A DNA stretch of 64,000 nucleotides from Orlajensenia leifsoniae. Lineage in GTDB: Bacteria; Actinomycetota; Actinomycetes; Actinomycetales; Microbacteriaceae. Under the pieces are notes generated by a model, which searched no databases, had not been told where the DNA came from, and saw nothing but the letters and a program-made list of their open reading frames with translations. Within the stretch, counting starts at the first letter, position 1. Every line of letters starts with the position of its first letter. Made by a program: the position numbers and the translations under genes. The stretch lies in NCBI RefSeq assembly GCF_004570845.1, contig NZ_SPQZ01000004.1, forward strand, positions 434,001-498,000, given 5' to 3'. Below are positions 24,536-33,023 of this stretch, piece after piece.

Positions 24536-25861
24536 TCAGTCCCTGGCGTCCGCGCCGCGCACCGGCGCCGCTGTCAGGACGACTCCGTAGACCTCGGCGC
24601 CGACGTCCTCGAGGGAATCGACAGCCTGACGCAGTTCGTCGGCGCGCGTGCGTCCGGCGCGGGCGACCACGACGTAGCCGTCGGCGACCTCGGAGAGTGC
24701 CAGTCCGTCGGAGTTCGCCAGCAGGGGACCGGCGTCGAGGATCACGATGTCGACATCGGCGGCCAGCGCCGTGATGACGGCGTTCGTGCGCTCGGAGGAG
24801 AGGACGTCGCTGGTTCCAGCCTCGACGGCGTCGGTCGTGATGACGGTGAGGCCCGTGGCCACCTCGGAGCGGGTGATCGACTCGGGAGCAACGCCGGCGA
24901 GCAGGGCGTTCGACAGCCCGGCCTTGGACCTGATGCCGAACAGCCTGGCCGTCGACGGAGAGCGCAGGTCGCCGTCGATGAGGGCGACCTGCAGGCCGCC
25001 TTCCGCGAGGGCGACAGCGAGGTTCGCGGCGATGGTGCTCTTGCCGTCACCGAGACCGGGCGAGCTGATGACGACGACGGGAGCCGTGGACGCCGAGATC
25101 GAGGCGACGACCTTCGTGCGGATGATGCGGACGGCCTCGGCGAAGCGCCCGGAGGGCGCGGTCAACGAGGGTACGGGCTTGCGGGAGAGCGAGCGCTCCG
25201 CCGGTACACGGCCGAGGTAGGCGGCATCCGTCGCCTTCGCGATGTCCCGCCCGTTGCGCACGCGGGTGTTCAACAGCTCGGCCAGCACGACGATGATGAA
25301 CGCGACGGCGAGACCACCGAAGAGGCCGATCAGGATCGCGAGGATCGTATTGGGCGACGACGGCGAGGCCGGAGCAACGGGCTCCTGCACGACGGAGACG
25401 CTGATCGCCGCCGGTGAGGTCGACGATCCCGAACTCTCGATCTGGTCGCTCAAGCTCGCCGCGACGGCATTGCCCAGGTCGACAGCGCCCTCGGGAGTGT
25501 CGGCCGTCGCCTCGATCGCGATCAGGGCCGACAGCCCGACGGAGGCGACGCTCACCTTGTCGGCGAGCTTGTCCGCCGTGGTGTCGAGGCCGAGCTCGTC
25601 GATGACGGGCTGCAGCACCACCGGGGTCGAGGCGAGCTGGGTGAACGTGCCCACCTGCTGCACGAGCAGGTTGTTGCCCGCGACGAGTTCCTGTGCTGTG
25701 CCCGTTCCCCCCGTGGGCTCGAGGAGCAGCTTCGTCTGCGTCGTGTACTGCGCCGGGGCCACCGCGACGTAGGCGATCGCGGCCAGGATTCCGGCCAGGA
25801 TCGTGACGACGACGGGAATCCATTGGCGTCGGATGACGCGGATTGTCTGCTTGAAGTCCAC
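24536..25861 (-). CDS. Chain-length determinant fused to BY-kinase-like ATPase
   Basis: 441 residues. The N-terminal Wzz-type part has helices at about 16-34 and 174-195 flanking an extracellular segment. The C-terminal cytoplasmic ATPase has Walker A SSPGLGDGKST (about 266-276), Walker A' ALIDGDLR (293-300) and Walker B IVILDAGPLL. This matches bacterial tyrosine kinases that control polymer length with Wzy. The usual C-terminal tyrosine cluster is absent: the protein ends VRGADARD. It may therefore phosphorylate other proteins or act only as a scaffold. The GTG start has GGAGG ten bases upstream. Confidence 0.85.
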   Translation of the reverse strand: MDFKQTIRVIRRQWIPVVVTILAGILAAIAYVAVAPAQYTTQTKLLLEPTGGTGTAQELVAGNNLLVQQVGTFTQLASTPVVLQPVIDELGLDTTADKLADKVSVASVGLSALIAIEATADTPEGAVDLGNAVAASLSDQIESSGSSTSPAAISVSVVQEPVAPASPSSPNTILAILIGLFGGLAVAFIIVVLAELLNTRVRNGRDIAKATDAAYLGRVPAERSLSRKPVPSLTAPSGRFAEAVRIIRTKVVASISASTAPVVVISSPGLGDGKSTIAANLAVALAEGGLQVALIDGDLRSPSTARLFGIRSKAGLSNALLAGVAPESITRSEVATGLTVITTDAVEAGTSDVLSSERTNAVITALAADVDIVILDAGPLLANSDGLALSEVADGYVVVARAGRTRADELRQAVDSLEDVGAEVYGVVLTAAPVRGADARD

Positions 25862-25918
25862 TGACTTACCTCCGGGGTTGACGGTCGATCGGGCGTGAGC
25901 CCACGGATGGGGTGAGGG

Positions 25919-26857
25919 TCATGAGAGCCGCTCGGTGAAGAACTCGAGCACGCGGGCACGGACGCGGGGGCCGAGCAGCTGGATGCCGTGCTTCGAGCCG
26001 TCCTGCACGCTCAGCTGCACCGGGACGTTCGCAGCCTGGAGCGCTGCCGCCATCGACTCGGCCTGCTCGACGGGGACGAGCTCGTCCGAACCGTTCACCA
26101 GGATCATCGGGGGATCGGAGGAGTCGACGGAGAGCTGGGCCGATGCCTCGGCCGCCTGCGGGCAGTCGGCGGCCACCACCGTCGGGCAGCCCAGGTAGTT
26201 GAGGATCATCGCCGCGGCCTCGTCGGACGGGGTGCCGAGGGTGAGGGCCTCCTCGGTCATCAGCGAGACGCCCGACAGGGAGACGGCGGCCGCGACACGT
26301 CCGCCCTCCTGCAGCGAGCCCGTGCCTCGGGTGGCGACGCTCTGCGTGAGGATGGCGCCGGCCGAACTGCCGAACAGACCGACCCGGGCGGGGTCGATGC
26401 CGAAGCGCTCGACCTGCTCGGGCTCGCGGATCCAGGTGATCGCCGCTTCGACGTCGTCGACCTGGCTCGGATAGACGAATTCGGGAGCGAGCCTGTAGTC
26501 GATCGAGAAGCCCGCGAAGCCGTGGGCCGCGAACAGCTCGCACACCGCCCGCATGCCCCCGCCGGTGCGGTCGCCCTCGGTGAAGCCGCCTCCGTGCAGC
26601 AGGACGACGGCGGCGGTGGGCTCCGCGGCATCCGTCGGGATGCAGGCATCGAGCTTGAGGTCGCCGCCCTCCGGAGAGGAGTACACCAGGCCGGGCGTGA
26701 CCTCGACGGCCGAGGTGGTGGGCTCGGGGTCTGCGGCTGACGGCTCGCTCGCGCAGGAGACCAGCGGGAGCGTGAGGACGGCGCAGACGACGAGGGCCAG
26801 ACCGCGGCCGGCACGGCGCGACGCTCTGCCGGTACGGCTGATCGACGCTTCTGTCAT
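25919..26857 (-). CDS. Lipoprotein alpha/beta hydrolase (HSL/BD-FAE-like esterase)
   Basis: 312 residues. A basic N-terminus and hydrophobic stretch lead to the lipobox LVSC (Cys at about 35), so it should be lipid-anchored outside the cell. The catalytic domain has the oxyanion motif HGGGF, SIDYRLAPE, the nucleophile elbow GSSAG, a late Asp in NGSDELVP and His in SKHGIQ. This is the hormone-sensitive-lipase-type arrangement. In its position between the BY-kinase-like gene and the priming transferase it may remove acyl groups from the polymer, an inference from context. It is 57 bases upstream of the kinase gene. Confidence 0.8.
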   Translation of the reverse strand: MTEASISRTGRASRRAGRGLALVVCAVLTLPLVSCASEPSAADPEPTTSAVEVTPGLVYSSPEGGDLKLDACIPTDAAEPTAAVVLLHGGGFTEGDRTGGGMRAVCELFAAHGFAGFSIDYRLAPEFVYPSQVDDVEAAITWIREPEQVERFGIDPARVGLFGSSAGAILTQSVATRGTGSLQEGGRVAAAVSLSGVSLMTEEALTLGTPSDEAAAMILNYLGCPTVVAADCPQAAEASAQLSVDSSDPPMILVNGSDELVPVEQAESMAAALQAANVPVQLSVQDGSKHGIQLLGPRVRARVLEFFTERLS

Positions 26858-27095
26858 CGGGGCTCACTGTCCTTGTCTGGTCGGACCCGTCGAGAGTGTG
26901 CTCTCGTCGGGGACCGGTGGTTCGCACCCTCGCGTCGTGATTTCCATTCCATAGCGCTCTGTGGACTCAGCGGTGTCGAGGATATGTCGGGTGTGTTAAA
27001 TCTGACCCCCGTAGATGGCACGTCGTGGCGGCTCGATGCTTAGGTGTAACCAACTCGACGGGGACGGACTTTTGACTCAAGCCATTGAAAACACC
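26858..27095. promoter_or_regulatory. Divergent spacer between esterase and priming transferase
   Basis: This region separates the two outward-reading operons. It holds no coding sequence that looks real. Several T/A-rich patches (for example around 26940-27000, GTGTTAAATC) may hold promoters for either side, but no -35/-10 pair is convincing. Confidence 0.3.
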
Positions 27096-28550
27096 ATGGC
27101 GACGAGCTCGAGGGTGATGAAGCAGACCGACTGGAATCAGAAATACGGTCAGCTTCTCTTCTTCTCGGACCTCGTCGTCATCGCACTCTGCGTCGCCGTG
27201 GCGCAGTACGTCGGCGGACTGCCGGCGAAGGTCGCCGGCATCGGCGAGATGATGACGCTGACAGCGCCGACACTGGTCTCGGTGGTCGTCGTGCTGGTCT
27301 GGATGTTCGCCCTGACAGCGGCGGGCTCCCGGTCGACCCGGCACATCGGTGCCGGTTCCATCGAGTACCGCCGGGTCATCAATTCGACGCTGATCGTCTT
27401 CGGTGCCGGTGGCATGGCCGCCTACTTCCTCGACATCGACGGGCTGCAGCGCTACTTCGCGTTCGCCTTCCTCCTCGGGCTGCCGGGCATCATCCTGGAG
27501 CGCTACCTGTGGCGGAACTGGTTGGCCGCTCGCCGGCGCGAGGGGCGGATGTCGCACCGCGTGCTGCTCGTCGGGTCGGAGGCATCCGTCACCGCCATGG
27601 CACGTGACTTGGCACGAGCTCCGGAGTCCGGCCTCAAGGTCGTCGGCGCCTGCACTCCGAGCGGCGCCGTGGCCGGTGTGATCGAGGGCACCGAGATCCC
27701 CGTGTCCGGATCGCTCTCCAACCTGCTCGAGTCCCTCGACGCCGTCGAGGCCGACACCGTCGTCATCACCAGCGCGAACGAGATGTCGCCGTCCCTGGTG
27801 CGGGAGCTCAGCTGGCAGCTCGAGCCGGGGCGCCAGCACCTCGTCGTCGCACCGAGCCTGACCGACATCGGCGGCCCGCGCCTGCACACGCGGCCGGTCG
27901 CCGGCCTTCCGCTGATCCACGTGGAGACCCCGCGGTACTACGGCGGCAAGCTGTACATCAAGCGCCTCTTCGACATCCTGGCGTCAGGCGCGCTCATCGT
28001 GCTGCTGGCGCCCTTCCTCCTCGCCGTGACCGTCGCCGTGCGCCTCAGCACCCCCGGCTCGGTGATCTTCCGGCAGGAGCGCATCGGGCTGCGGGGCGAG
28101 AGATTCGACATGCTCAAGTTCCGATCGATGTACATGGACGCGGAGGAGCGCCTCGCCGAACTCGAGAACGTGGCACGGAGCGAGGGCAACTCGGTCATGT
28201 TCAAGATGAAGAACGACCCGCGCGTCACGCCGATCGGCGGATTCCTGCGGCGCTTCAGCCTCGACGAGCTTCCCCAGCTGTTCAACGTGTTCCGCGGCAC
28301 GATGTCGATCGTCGGGCCGAGGCCGCCGCTCGAGCGTGAGGTCGAGCAGTACGCGCAGCACGTGCACCGTCGCTTCCTCGTGAAGCCGGGCATCACCGGA
28401 CTGTGGCAGGTCAGTGGCCGCTCGAACCTCAACTGGGACGAGACCGTGCGGCTCGACCTGTACTACGTCGAGAACTGGAACCTCACGGGCGACCTGCTCA
28501 TCCTCTGGAAGACCGCGCGGGCCGTTCTCGGGAGCGACGGGGCGTACTGA
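27096..28550 (+). CDS. Exopolysaccharide polyprenyl glycosylphosphotransferase (WbaP/CpsE type)
   Basis: 484 residues from the ATG at 27096. Four membrane helices and a Rossmann-like middle domain (VLLVGSEASVTAMARDLA) are followed by the C-terminal catalytic phosphoglycosyltransferase part: anchor helix LFDILASGALIVLLAPFLLA, then FRQERIGLRGERFDMLKFRS and VKPGITGLWQVSGRSNL. It primes synthesis by moving a sugar-1-phosphate from a UDP-sugar to undecaprenyl phosphate. The start is uncertain: in-frame ATGs at 27015, 27036 and 27117 are also open, none with a strong ribosome site. 27096 leaves about 25 polar residues before the first helix. Confidence 0.9.
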   Translation: MATSSRVMKQTDWNQKYGQLLFFSDLVVIALCVAVAQYVGGLPAKVAGIGEMMTLTAPTLVSVVVVLVWMFALTAAGSRSTRHIGAGSIEYRRVINSTLIVFGAGGMAAYFLDIDGLQRYFAFAFLLGLPGIILERYLWRNWLAARRREGRMSHRVLLVGSEASVTAMARDLARAPESGLKVVGACTPSGAVAGVIEGTEIPVSGSLSNLLESLDAVEADTVVITSANEMSPSLVRELSWQLEPGRQHLVVAPSLTDIGGPRLHTRPVAGLPLIHVETPRYYGGKLYIKRLFDILASGALIVLLAPFLLAVTVAVRLSTPGSVIFRQERIGLRGERFDMLKFRSMYMDAEERLAELENVARSEGNSVMFKMKNDPRVTPIGGFLRRFSLDELPQLFNVFRGTMSIVGPRPPLEREVEQYAQHVHRRFLVKPGITGLWQVSGRSNLNWDETVRLDLYYVENWNLTGDLLILWKTARAVLGSDGAY

Positions 28551-28580
28551 CTCTGACAGCCGGCTGCACATCGCATCCGA

Positions 28581-28605
28581 GTCTGTCCCCCGAATGAGGG
28601 GTATC
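28581..28605 (+). promoter_or_regulatory. Conserved 25-bp motif with GAGGGG inverted element, copy 2
   Basis: The core CCCCGAATGAGGGGTATC follows GTCTGTC. It matches the copy at 9315-9339 at 23 of 25 bases, differing only inside the left arm. It stands 98 bases before the small membrane protein gene and 30 bases after the stop of the priming transferase. Confidence 0.6.
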
Positions 28606-28703
28606 CCGTGTACAGTGTCTGCTCAGAGCAGCGCCGTATCGTAGCGGATGTCCCGGCGAGACCGGGGGAGTGCTCGAGGGATACGACTCGAGGAGGAGTC
28701 GAG

Positions 28704-28880
28704 ATGTCGGCAACAATCGTGGTGGGGATCATCGTCGTGTGGACGCTCGTGGCGTCGGCCGTGGCCTTGCTCCTCGGCGCAGTGATCCGGCGCGCCGATC
28801 GAGACCGCCGCATCGTGGTGGAACCCGACGGCTCGACCCTCGTCGGCGCCGGGCGCAGTCCTGCACCGCGCGTGCACTGA
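28704..28880 (+). CDS. Small single-helix membrane protein
   Basis: 58 residues with a strong GGAGGAG site before the ATG. Residues 4-27 (TIVVGIIVVWTLVASAVALLLG) form one membrane helix, then a basic stretch (RRADRDRR) and a polar tail. It has no recognisable domain. Its promoter region carries the 25-bp motif shared with the nitroreductase-like gene, which suggests a small envelope protein co-regulated with the exopolysaccharide locus. It lies in line with the priming transferase but with about 150 bases of spacer, so it is probably transcribed separately. Confidence 0.65.
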   Translation: MSATIVVGIIVVWTLVASAVALLLGAVIRRADRDRRIVVEPDGSTLVGAGRSPAPRVH

Positions 28881-28912
28881 GCGGCATCCGCGAACGACTC
28901 CGGACACAGCAA

Positions 28913-28937
28913 AGCCCCCTTCCAGTGGAAGGGGGCT
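28913..28937. terminator. Terminator between small membrane protein and tRNA-Pro
   Basis: Perfect 11-bp stem AGCCCCCTTCC (28913-28923) with GGAAGGGGGCT (28927-28937) and a 3-base loop. It is followed on the minus strand by TTTG, so it fits as the tRNA terminator; it also lies downstream of the rightward small gene. Confidence 0.75.
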
Positions 28938-28943
28938 CATCTG

Positions 28944-29017
28944 TCGGGGTGGCGGGATTCGAACCCACGACCTCCTCGTCCCGAACGAGGCGCGCTACCA
29001 AGCTGCGCCACACCCCG
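28944..29017 (-). tRNA. tRNA-Pro (CGG anticodon)
   Basis: 74 nt on the minus strand. The acceptor stem is CGGGGTG paired with CACCCCG and the discriminator is A. The anticodon arm is CCTCG-TTCGGGA-CGAGG, giving anticodon CGG, and the T arm contains GTTCGAATC. CCA is not encoded. It reads proline CCG codons, which are frequent in this high-GC genome. Confidence 0.95.
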
Positions 29018-29091
29018 ATGGCCCGAAGGCCTCACTAAGAATAGCCGATAAAAAGCTTCGGGTTGACCAGCGGATGCCGCCGGGCTGCGAC

Positions 29092-30078
29092 TCAGCGCTC
29101 GTTCTCAGGCACCAGCGTCAGCAGGGTCGCCTCGGGCGGGCAGGCGAAACGCACGGGGGCGTAGATGGAGGTGCCGAGGCCGGCCGAGACGTTGAGGTAG
29201 GCGTTGCGCATGCCGTGCCACCAGAGGCTCAGCCCCTTGACCTGCTTGCGCGGGACGTCGCAGTTGGTCACCAGTGCGCCGAATCCGGGCACGCAGACCT
29301 GGCCGCCGTGGGTGTGCCCGGCCAGGATGAGCTGGGCCCCGTGGTTCACGAAGGAGTTGAGCACCCGCTGGTACGGCGCGTGCGTGACGCCGACCGAGAC
29401 CGTCGCCCGGCTGGCCGGGGCATCGCCGCGGTCGGGCCAGGTCTCGTCGCCGAGGGGGTCGTCGGCGCGCAGTTCGTCGATGGCGCGGGCGATGAGCTCC
29501 GGCCGGTCGAGCTTCTTGTGCGGGTCGTCGACCCCGAAGAACTCGAAATGGGTGCCGGCGATGTCGGCCGACCCCGCAGCGTTGTTGAGATCGACCCAGC
29601 CCAGGCTGTCGAAGAACTCGAGCAGGGCCGCCGTGTCGAGCTTCTCGGCACGGCCGGTGTGCTTCGACGGGCCGGCAAAGTAGCGCAGCGGGTTCTTGAC
29701 GACGGGCCCGTAGTAGTCGTTCGAGCCGTTGACGAAGACGCCGGGGATGCCGGCGAACCGTTCGAAGGCGTGCCGGATCCCGTCGATGCCGTCGCGATGC
29801 CCGAGGTTGTCGCCGGTGTCGACGATCAGGTCGGGCTGCAGGTCGGCGAGCGATCGCACCCACTCCTGCTTGTCACGCTGCCACGGTGCCATGTGGAGAT
29901 CGGAGAGGTGCAGCACGCGGATCGGTGCTGACCCGACGGGGAGCACCGGAACGCGCACCTCGCGCAGGGTCCACATGGTGCGCTCGATGAGCGTGCCCCA
30001 TGCCAGTGCGGCAAGAGCCGCCGCTGCCGTCAGAGTGACGGCTGCGGCGGCTCCCGAGCGAGCGGAGGACGATGCCAC
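29092..30078 (-). CDS. Membrane-anchored metallophosphoesterase
   Basis: 328 residues. A hydrophobic N-terminus (about residues 10-30) is an anchor or signal. The calcineurin-like phosphoesterase motifs follow in order: LSDLHM, DTGDNLGH, NGSND (the GNHD position, with Ser and Asp replacing His), a late GVTHAPY and GHTHGGQ. The family hydrolyses phosphoesters using two metal ions; YkuE-type members act on lipids or envelope substrates. It starts (GTG) two bases after the stop of the penicillin-binding protein gene, so the two are an operon. The same pairing occurs in mycobacteria (ponA2 with a metallophosphoesterase gene). Confidence 0.9.
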   Translation of the reverse strand: MASSSARSGAAAAVTLTAAAALAALAWGTLIERTMWTLREVRVPVLPVGSAPIRVLHLSDLHMAPWQRDKQEWVRSLADLQPDLIVDTGDNLGHRDGIDGIRHAFERFAGIPGVFVNGSNDYYGPVVKNPLRYFAGPSKHTGRAEKLDTAALLEFFDSLGWVDLNNAAGSADIAGTHFEFFGVDDPHKKLDRPELIARAIDELRADDPLGDETWPDRGDAPASRATVSVGVTHAPYQRVLNSFVNHGAQLILAGHTHGGQVCVPGFGALVTNCDVPRKQVKGLSLWWHGMRNAYLNVSAGLGTSIYAPVRFACPPEATLLTLVPENER

Positions 30079-30080
30079 CG

Positions 30081-32672
30081 CTAACCCTTACCGGGCTTGT
30101 CAGGCTTGTCGGCCTTGAGCTTGCCGATGCTGATGGTGACCTGCGATCCGGGCTTGACTCCGGCTCCGGCACCGGGATCGCTGGACTGCACGATCCCGAC
30201 CTTGCCCGGGTCCGTCACCTCGACTTCGGTGGTCTTCACCGAGAACTGGCCCTTGAGCTGGTTCTTGGCGTCGCCCTCGGAGAGCCCGACGACGTTGGGC
30301 ATCAGCACCATCGCACCGTTCGAGGTGTAGGCGGTCACCAGCGACCCACGCGGGGCATCGCCCGAGGGGTCCGTGCCGCTGACCTGGCCTGCGGGCAGCT
30401 CGGAGTCCTGGGCGCCGCCGTCGGCGAACCCGAATCCGGCAGCCTCGATGAGCTGCTGGGCCTCCTGGATCGACTTGCCGCGCACGTCGGGAACCGTGGC
30501 GTAGACGGTCTTCAGCGACGACGGGTCGGCATCCGGGAATCCGTCTCCGCCGTACTTCGCGTTGGCGGCGGACATGATCGCCGGCCAGATCTGGTGACGG
30601 ATGACCGCGGCCTGCGTGCCGTTGAAGTAGGTGTCGCGCAGGTTCACGTGGCCGGTGACGTTGAAGACGCCGACGGTCGTGGCGACCTTCGTGCTGGCGC
30701 CGCTCATCCAGGTGGCCTCGTTGTTGTCGGTGGTTCCGGTCTTGCCGATCATGGGAACCTGCGGGTCGGTGCGACCGTTGGAGGTCGAACCGGTGCCCTG
30801 GCTCATCACGCGCTGCATGGCGTAGGCCATGGCGGCGGTGACCTTGGGGTCGACGCTCTGCGCGCACTCGGCCGAGGGCGGCGTCAGTTCGGTGCCGTCC
30901 TGCTTCACGATCTTGTCGATCACGATCGGCTTGCAGACGACGCCGTTGGCGGCGACTCCGGCGAAGGCCTCGGCCATGGTGACCGGTGCGATCTCGTTGG
31001 TGCCGAGGATCGAGCTGGCTCCCTGCTGCAGAGGGTCGTTGTTCGCGCGGTGCACCCCGAAGGACTCGGCGGTCTTCCGGATCCCGCACAGGTCGAGCTG
31101 CTTGGCCATGGCCACGAAGCCCGTGTTCTCCGAGTTGACCGTGTTGAACAGGGCCGACCACGAGCCGCCGTTGCCGCCCTCGTCGTTGTTGGGTGCGAAC
31201 CCGCCACCGTAGGACTGCGGTCCGTCGCAGCTGTCGTTGAAGGTTCCCCAGTCGGAGCGCTTGTAGGCGTTCACGTACTCGTTGAGGGAGTGCCCCTCCT
31301 TGATCCACTCGGCCAGAGTGAAGATCTTGTACGTGGAGCCGGGCTGGAAGCCGCTGGATCCGCCGTAGTCGAGGTCGGTGTTGTAGTTCACCGCGGTGTA
31401 GTTGTTGCCCTTGGCCAGTTCGTCGGCGTCGTTGGAGAACGACTTGTTCTGGGACATCGCGAGAACACGGCCGGTGCCCGGCTGAACCGACACGGCGGTG
31501 GCGCCGACATCGATGTTCGGGTCGGACTGAGGGACGAACCGGAACATCGCATCCGCTGCCGCGTACTGCAGGTCGACGTCGAGGGTCGTGTAGACGTCGA
31601 GGCCGCCCTGGCTGAGCAGCTTCTTGCGCTCGTCCTGGGTCTTGCCGAAGGCCTCGTTGTTGAGGATCGTCCAGTAGACGTAGTCGCAGAAGAAGGCGGC
31701 ATCCTTGGCGGTGGAGCACCCGGTGCTCGGCTCAGTGATCACCGGAGCGATCGGCGCCTTGATGGCCGCGTCGTGCTGCTCCTGGGTGATCTTCTTGTAC
31801 TTCAGCATGCTGTCGAGGATGTAGTCGCGACGCTCCTTGGTCGCGGCGTACGGGACGACCTTGCCGTCGACCTCGGTGTTGGCTCCGTTGGTCTCGCTGT
31901 CGGGCCGGTCGAGGCGGAACTTCTCGGGGTTGTTCACGATGGCCAGCAGCGCTGCCGCCTGCTCGAGCTTCAGGTCCTTCGCGCTCACGCCGCCGAAGTA
32001 GTACTGCGCAGCCGTCTGGATGCCGTAGACCCGACCGCCGTAACCGGCGATGTTGAGGTAGCCCTTGAGGATGTCGTCCTTCGAGTACTTCTTCTCCAGG
32101 CCGATCGCGAGCCGCATCTCCTTGAGCTTGCGGTCGGGAGTGGGATCGGTCGCCTCGGCATAGGCGGCCTCCTTCTCCTCCTCGGTCTTCGCCTCGAGCT
32201 CGGCCTTCTGCACCAGAACGTTCTTCACGTACTGCTGGGTGATGCTCGATCCACCCTGGGTGTTGCCCTTGAGCACGTAGGTGGTCAGCATCGCGCGGGC
32301 CGTGCCCTGCACGTCGATCCCGCCGTGCTCGTAGAACCGGGGGTCCTCACCGGCGACGGCGGCATCCTTCGCGAACTGCGAGATGTTCTCCCAGGTGACC
32401 TCTTCCCGGTCCTGGTCGAAGAACGAGGCCAGAAGCTTGGGGGTGCCGTCGCTGTTCGTGGCGTACACGTTCGTCTTCTGGGCGAGCTCGTCGATCTCGA
32501 GGTAGCTCGGCAGGTTCTCGAACATGTTGATACCGCTGGTGGCGGCCATACCGCTCACGGCGATGGCGGGGGTCACTGCGGCTGTCACGAGGACGCCGGC
32601 CGCGACGCTCATGCCGACGAAGGCCAGAAAGCCTCCGAGCACGCCGCTGGTCGTTCGTTTTTGGGCAGACAT
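30081..32672 (-). CDS. Class A penicillin-binding protein with PASTA domains (PonA-like)
   Basis: 863 residues. After one N-terminal membrane helix, the glycosyltransferase-51 domain has GEDPRFYEHGG (catalytic Glu about 109) and GGSSITQQYVKN. The transpeptidase domain has STYK (Ser446, Lys449), SEN (514-516) and KTGT (about 644). Two PASTA domains (VPDVRGKSIQEAQQLIEAAG and MPNVVGLSEGDAKNQL) and a Lys-rich tail follow. It builds glycan strands and cross-links them outside the cell; PASTA domains bind peptidoglycan fragments. The ATG at 32672 is chosen because the helix follows directly; a longer start would reach into the divergent gene. No clear Shine-Dalgarno is seen. Confidence 0.93.
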   Translation of the reverse strand: MSAQKRTTSGVLGGFLAFVGMSVAAGVLVTAAVTPAIAVSGMAATSGINMFENLPSYLEIDELAQKTNVYATNSDGTPKLLASFFDQDREEVTWENISQFAKDAAVAGEDPRFYEHGGIDVQGTARAMLTTYVLKGNTQGGSSITQQYVKNVLVQKAELEAKTEEEKEAAYAEATDPTPDRKLKEMRLAIGLEKKYSKDDILKGYLNIAGYGGRVYGIQTAAQYYFGGVSAKDLKLEQAAALLAIVNNPEKFRLDRPDSETNGANTEVDGKVVPYAATKERRDYILDSMLKYKKITQEQHDAAIKAPIAPVITEPSTGCSTAKDAAFFCDYVYWTILNNEAFGKTQDERKKLLSQGGLDVYTTLDVDLQYAAADAMFRFVPQSDPNIDVGATAVSVQPGTGRVLAMSQNKSFSNDADELAKGNNYTAVNYNTDLDYGGSSGFQPGSTYKIFTLAEWIKEGHSLNEYVNAYKRSDWGTFNDSCDGPQSYGGGFAPNNDEGGNGGSWSALFNTVNSENTGFVAMAKQLDLCGIRKTAESFGVHRANNDPLQQGASSILGTNEIAPVTMAEAFAGVAANGVVCKPIVIDKIVKQDGTELTPPSAECAQSVDPKVTAAMAYAMQRVMSQGTGSTSNGRTDPQVPMIGKTGTTDNNEATWMSGASTKVATTVGVFNVTGHVNLRDTYFNGTQAAVIRHQIWPAIMSAANAKYGGDGFPDADPSSLKTVYATVPDVRGKSIQEAQQLIEAAGFGFADGGAQDSELPAGQVSGTDPSGDAPRGSLVTAYTSNGAMVLMPNVVGLSEGDAKNQLKGQFSVKTTEVEVTDPGKVGIVQSSDPGAGAGVKPGSQVTISIGKLKADKPDKPGKG

Positions 32673-32795
32673 ATAGTTGAGCTTAAGGGAGCAAGCTGAC
32701 AAAGTGCTCAGCCGGCGCTGAGCGCCGCCCCCGAGACCACGCGGCTCCAGCGGCTGGTCTCCACCCCCATTCTCCCGCGTCGACGAAGGAGCACC

Positions 32796-33023
32796 ATGCC
32801 CACCTGGGAATACATCACCACTCCGCTCATGATCCACAGCACCGCTGCGATCCTCAACAACTGGGGCTCGGAGGGCTGGGAACTCGTGCAGGTCGTCACC
32901 GGACCCGAGGGCGGCCTCGTCGCCTACCTCAAGCGTCCCGTCGGCGGGGAGGCCTCCAGTGCTGCCGCTGCCGGCGCCTCGGCATCGGCGTCCGCCGCCT
33001 CGGCGTTCGAGGGCGGCAACTGA
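32796..33023 (+). CDS. DUF4177 domain protein
   Basis: 75 residues with GAAGGAG before the ATG. Residues 1-48 (TWEYITTPLMI, NWGSEGWELVQVV, GLVAYLKRP) match the short beta-alpha-beta DUF4177 domain found throughout actinobacteria; the rest is an Ala/Ser-rich tail. The function is unknown. It is divergent from the penicillin-binding protein gene and overlaps the RidA gene by one base (TGATG), so the two are co-translated. In many actinobacteria a whiB gene stands in this neighbourhood; none is visible here. Confidence 0.8.
   Translation: MPTWEYITTPLMIHSTAAILNNWGSEGWELVQVVTGPEGGLVAYLKRPVGGEASSAAAAGASASASAASAFEGGN

Noticed and set aside
30072-32699. Very long open frame on the plus strand opposite the penicillin-binding protein gene
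   Set aside because: It is a mirror of the high-GC codon pattern of the true gene. Its product is a low-complexity Val/Gly/Arg/Asp-rich chain with no domain, while the minus strand has all PBP motifs.
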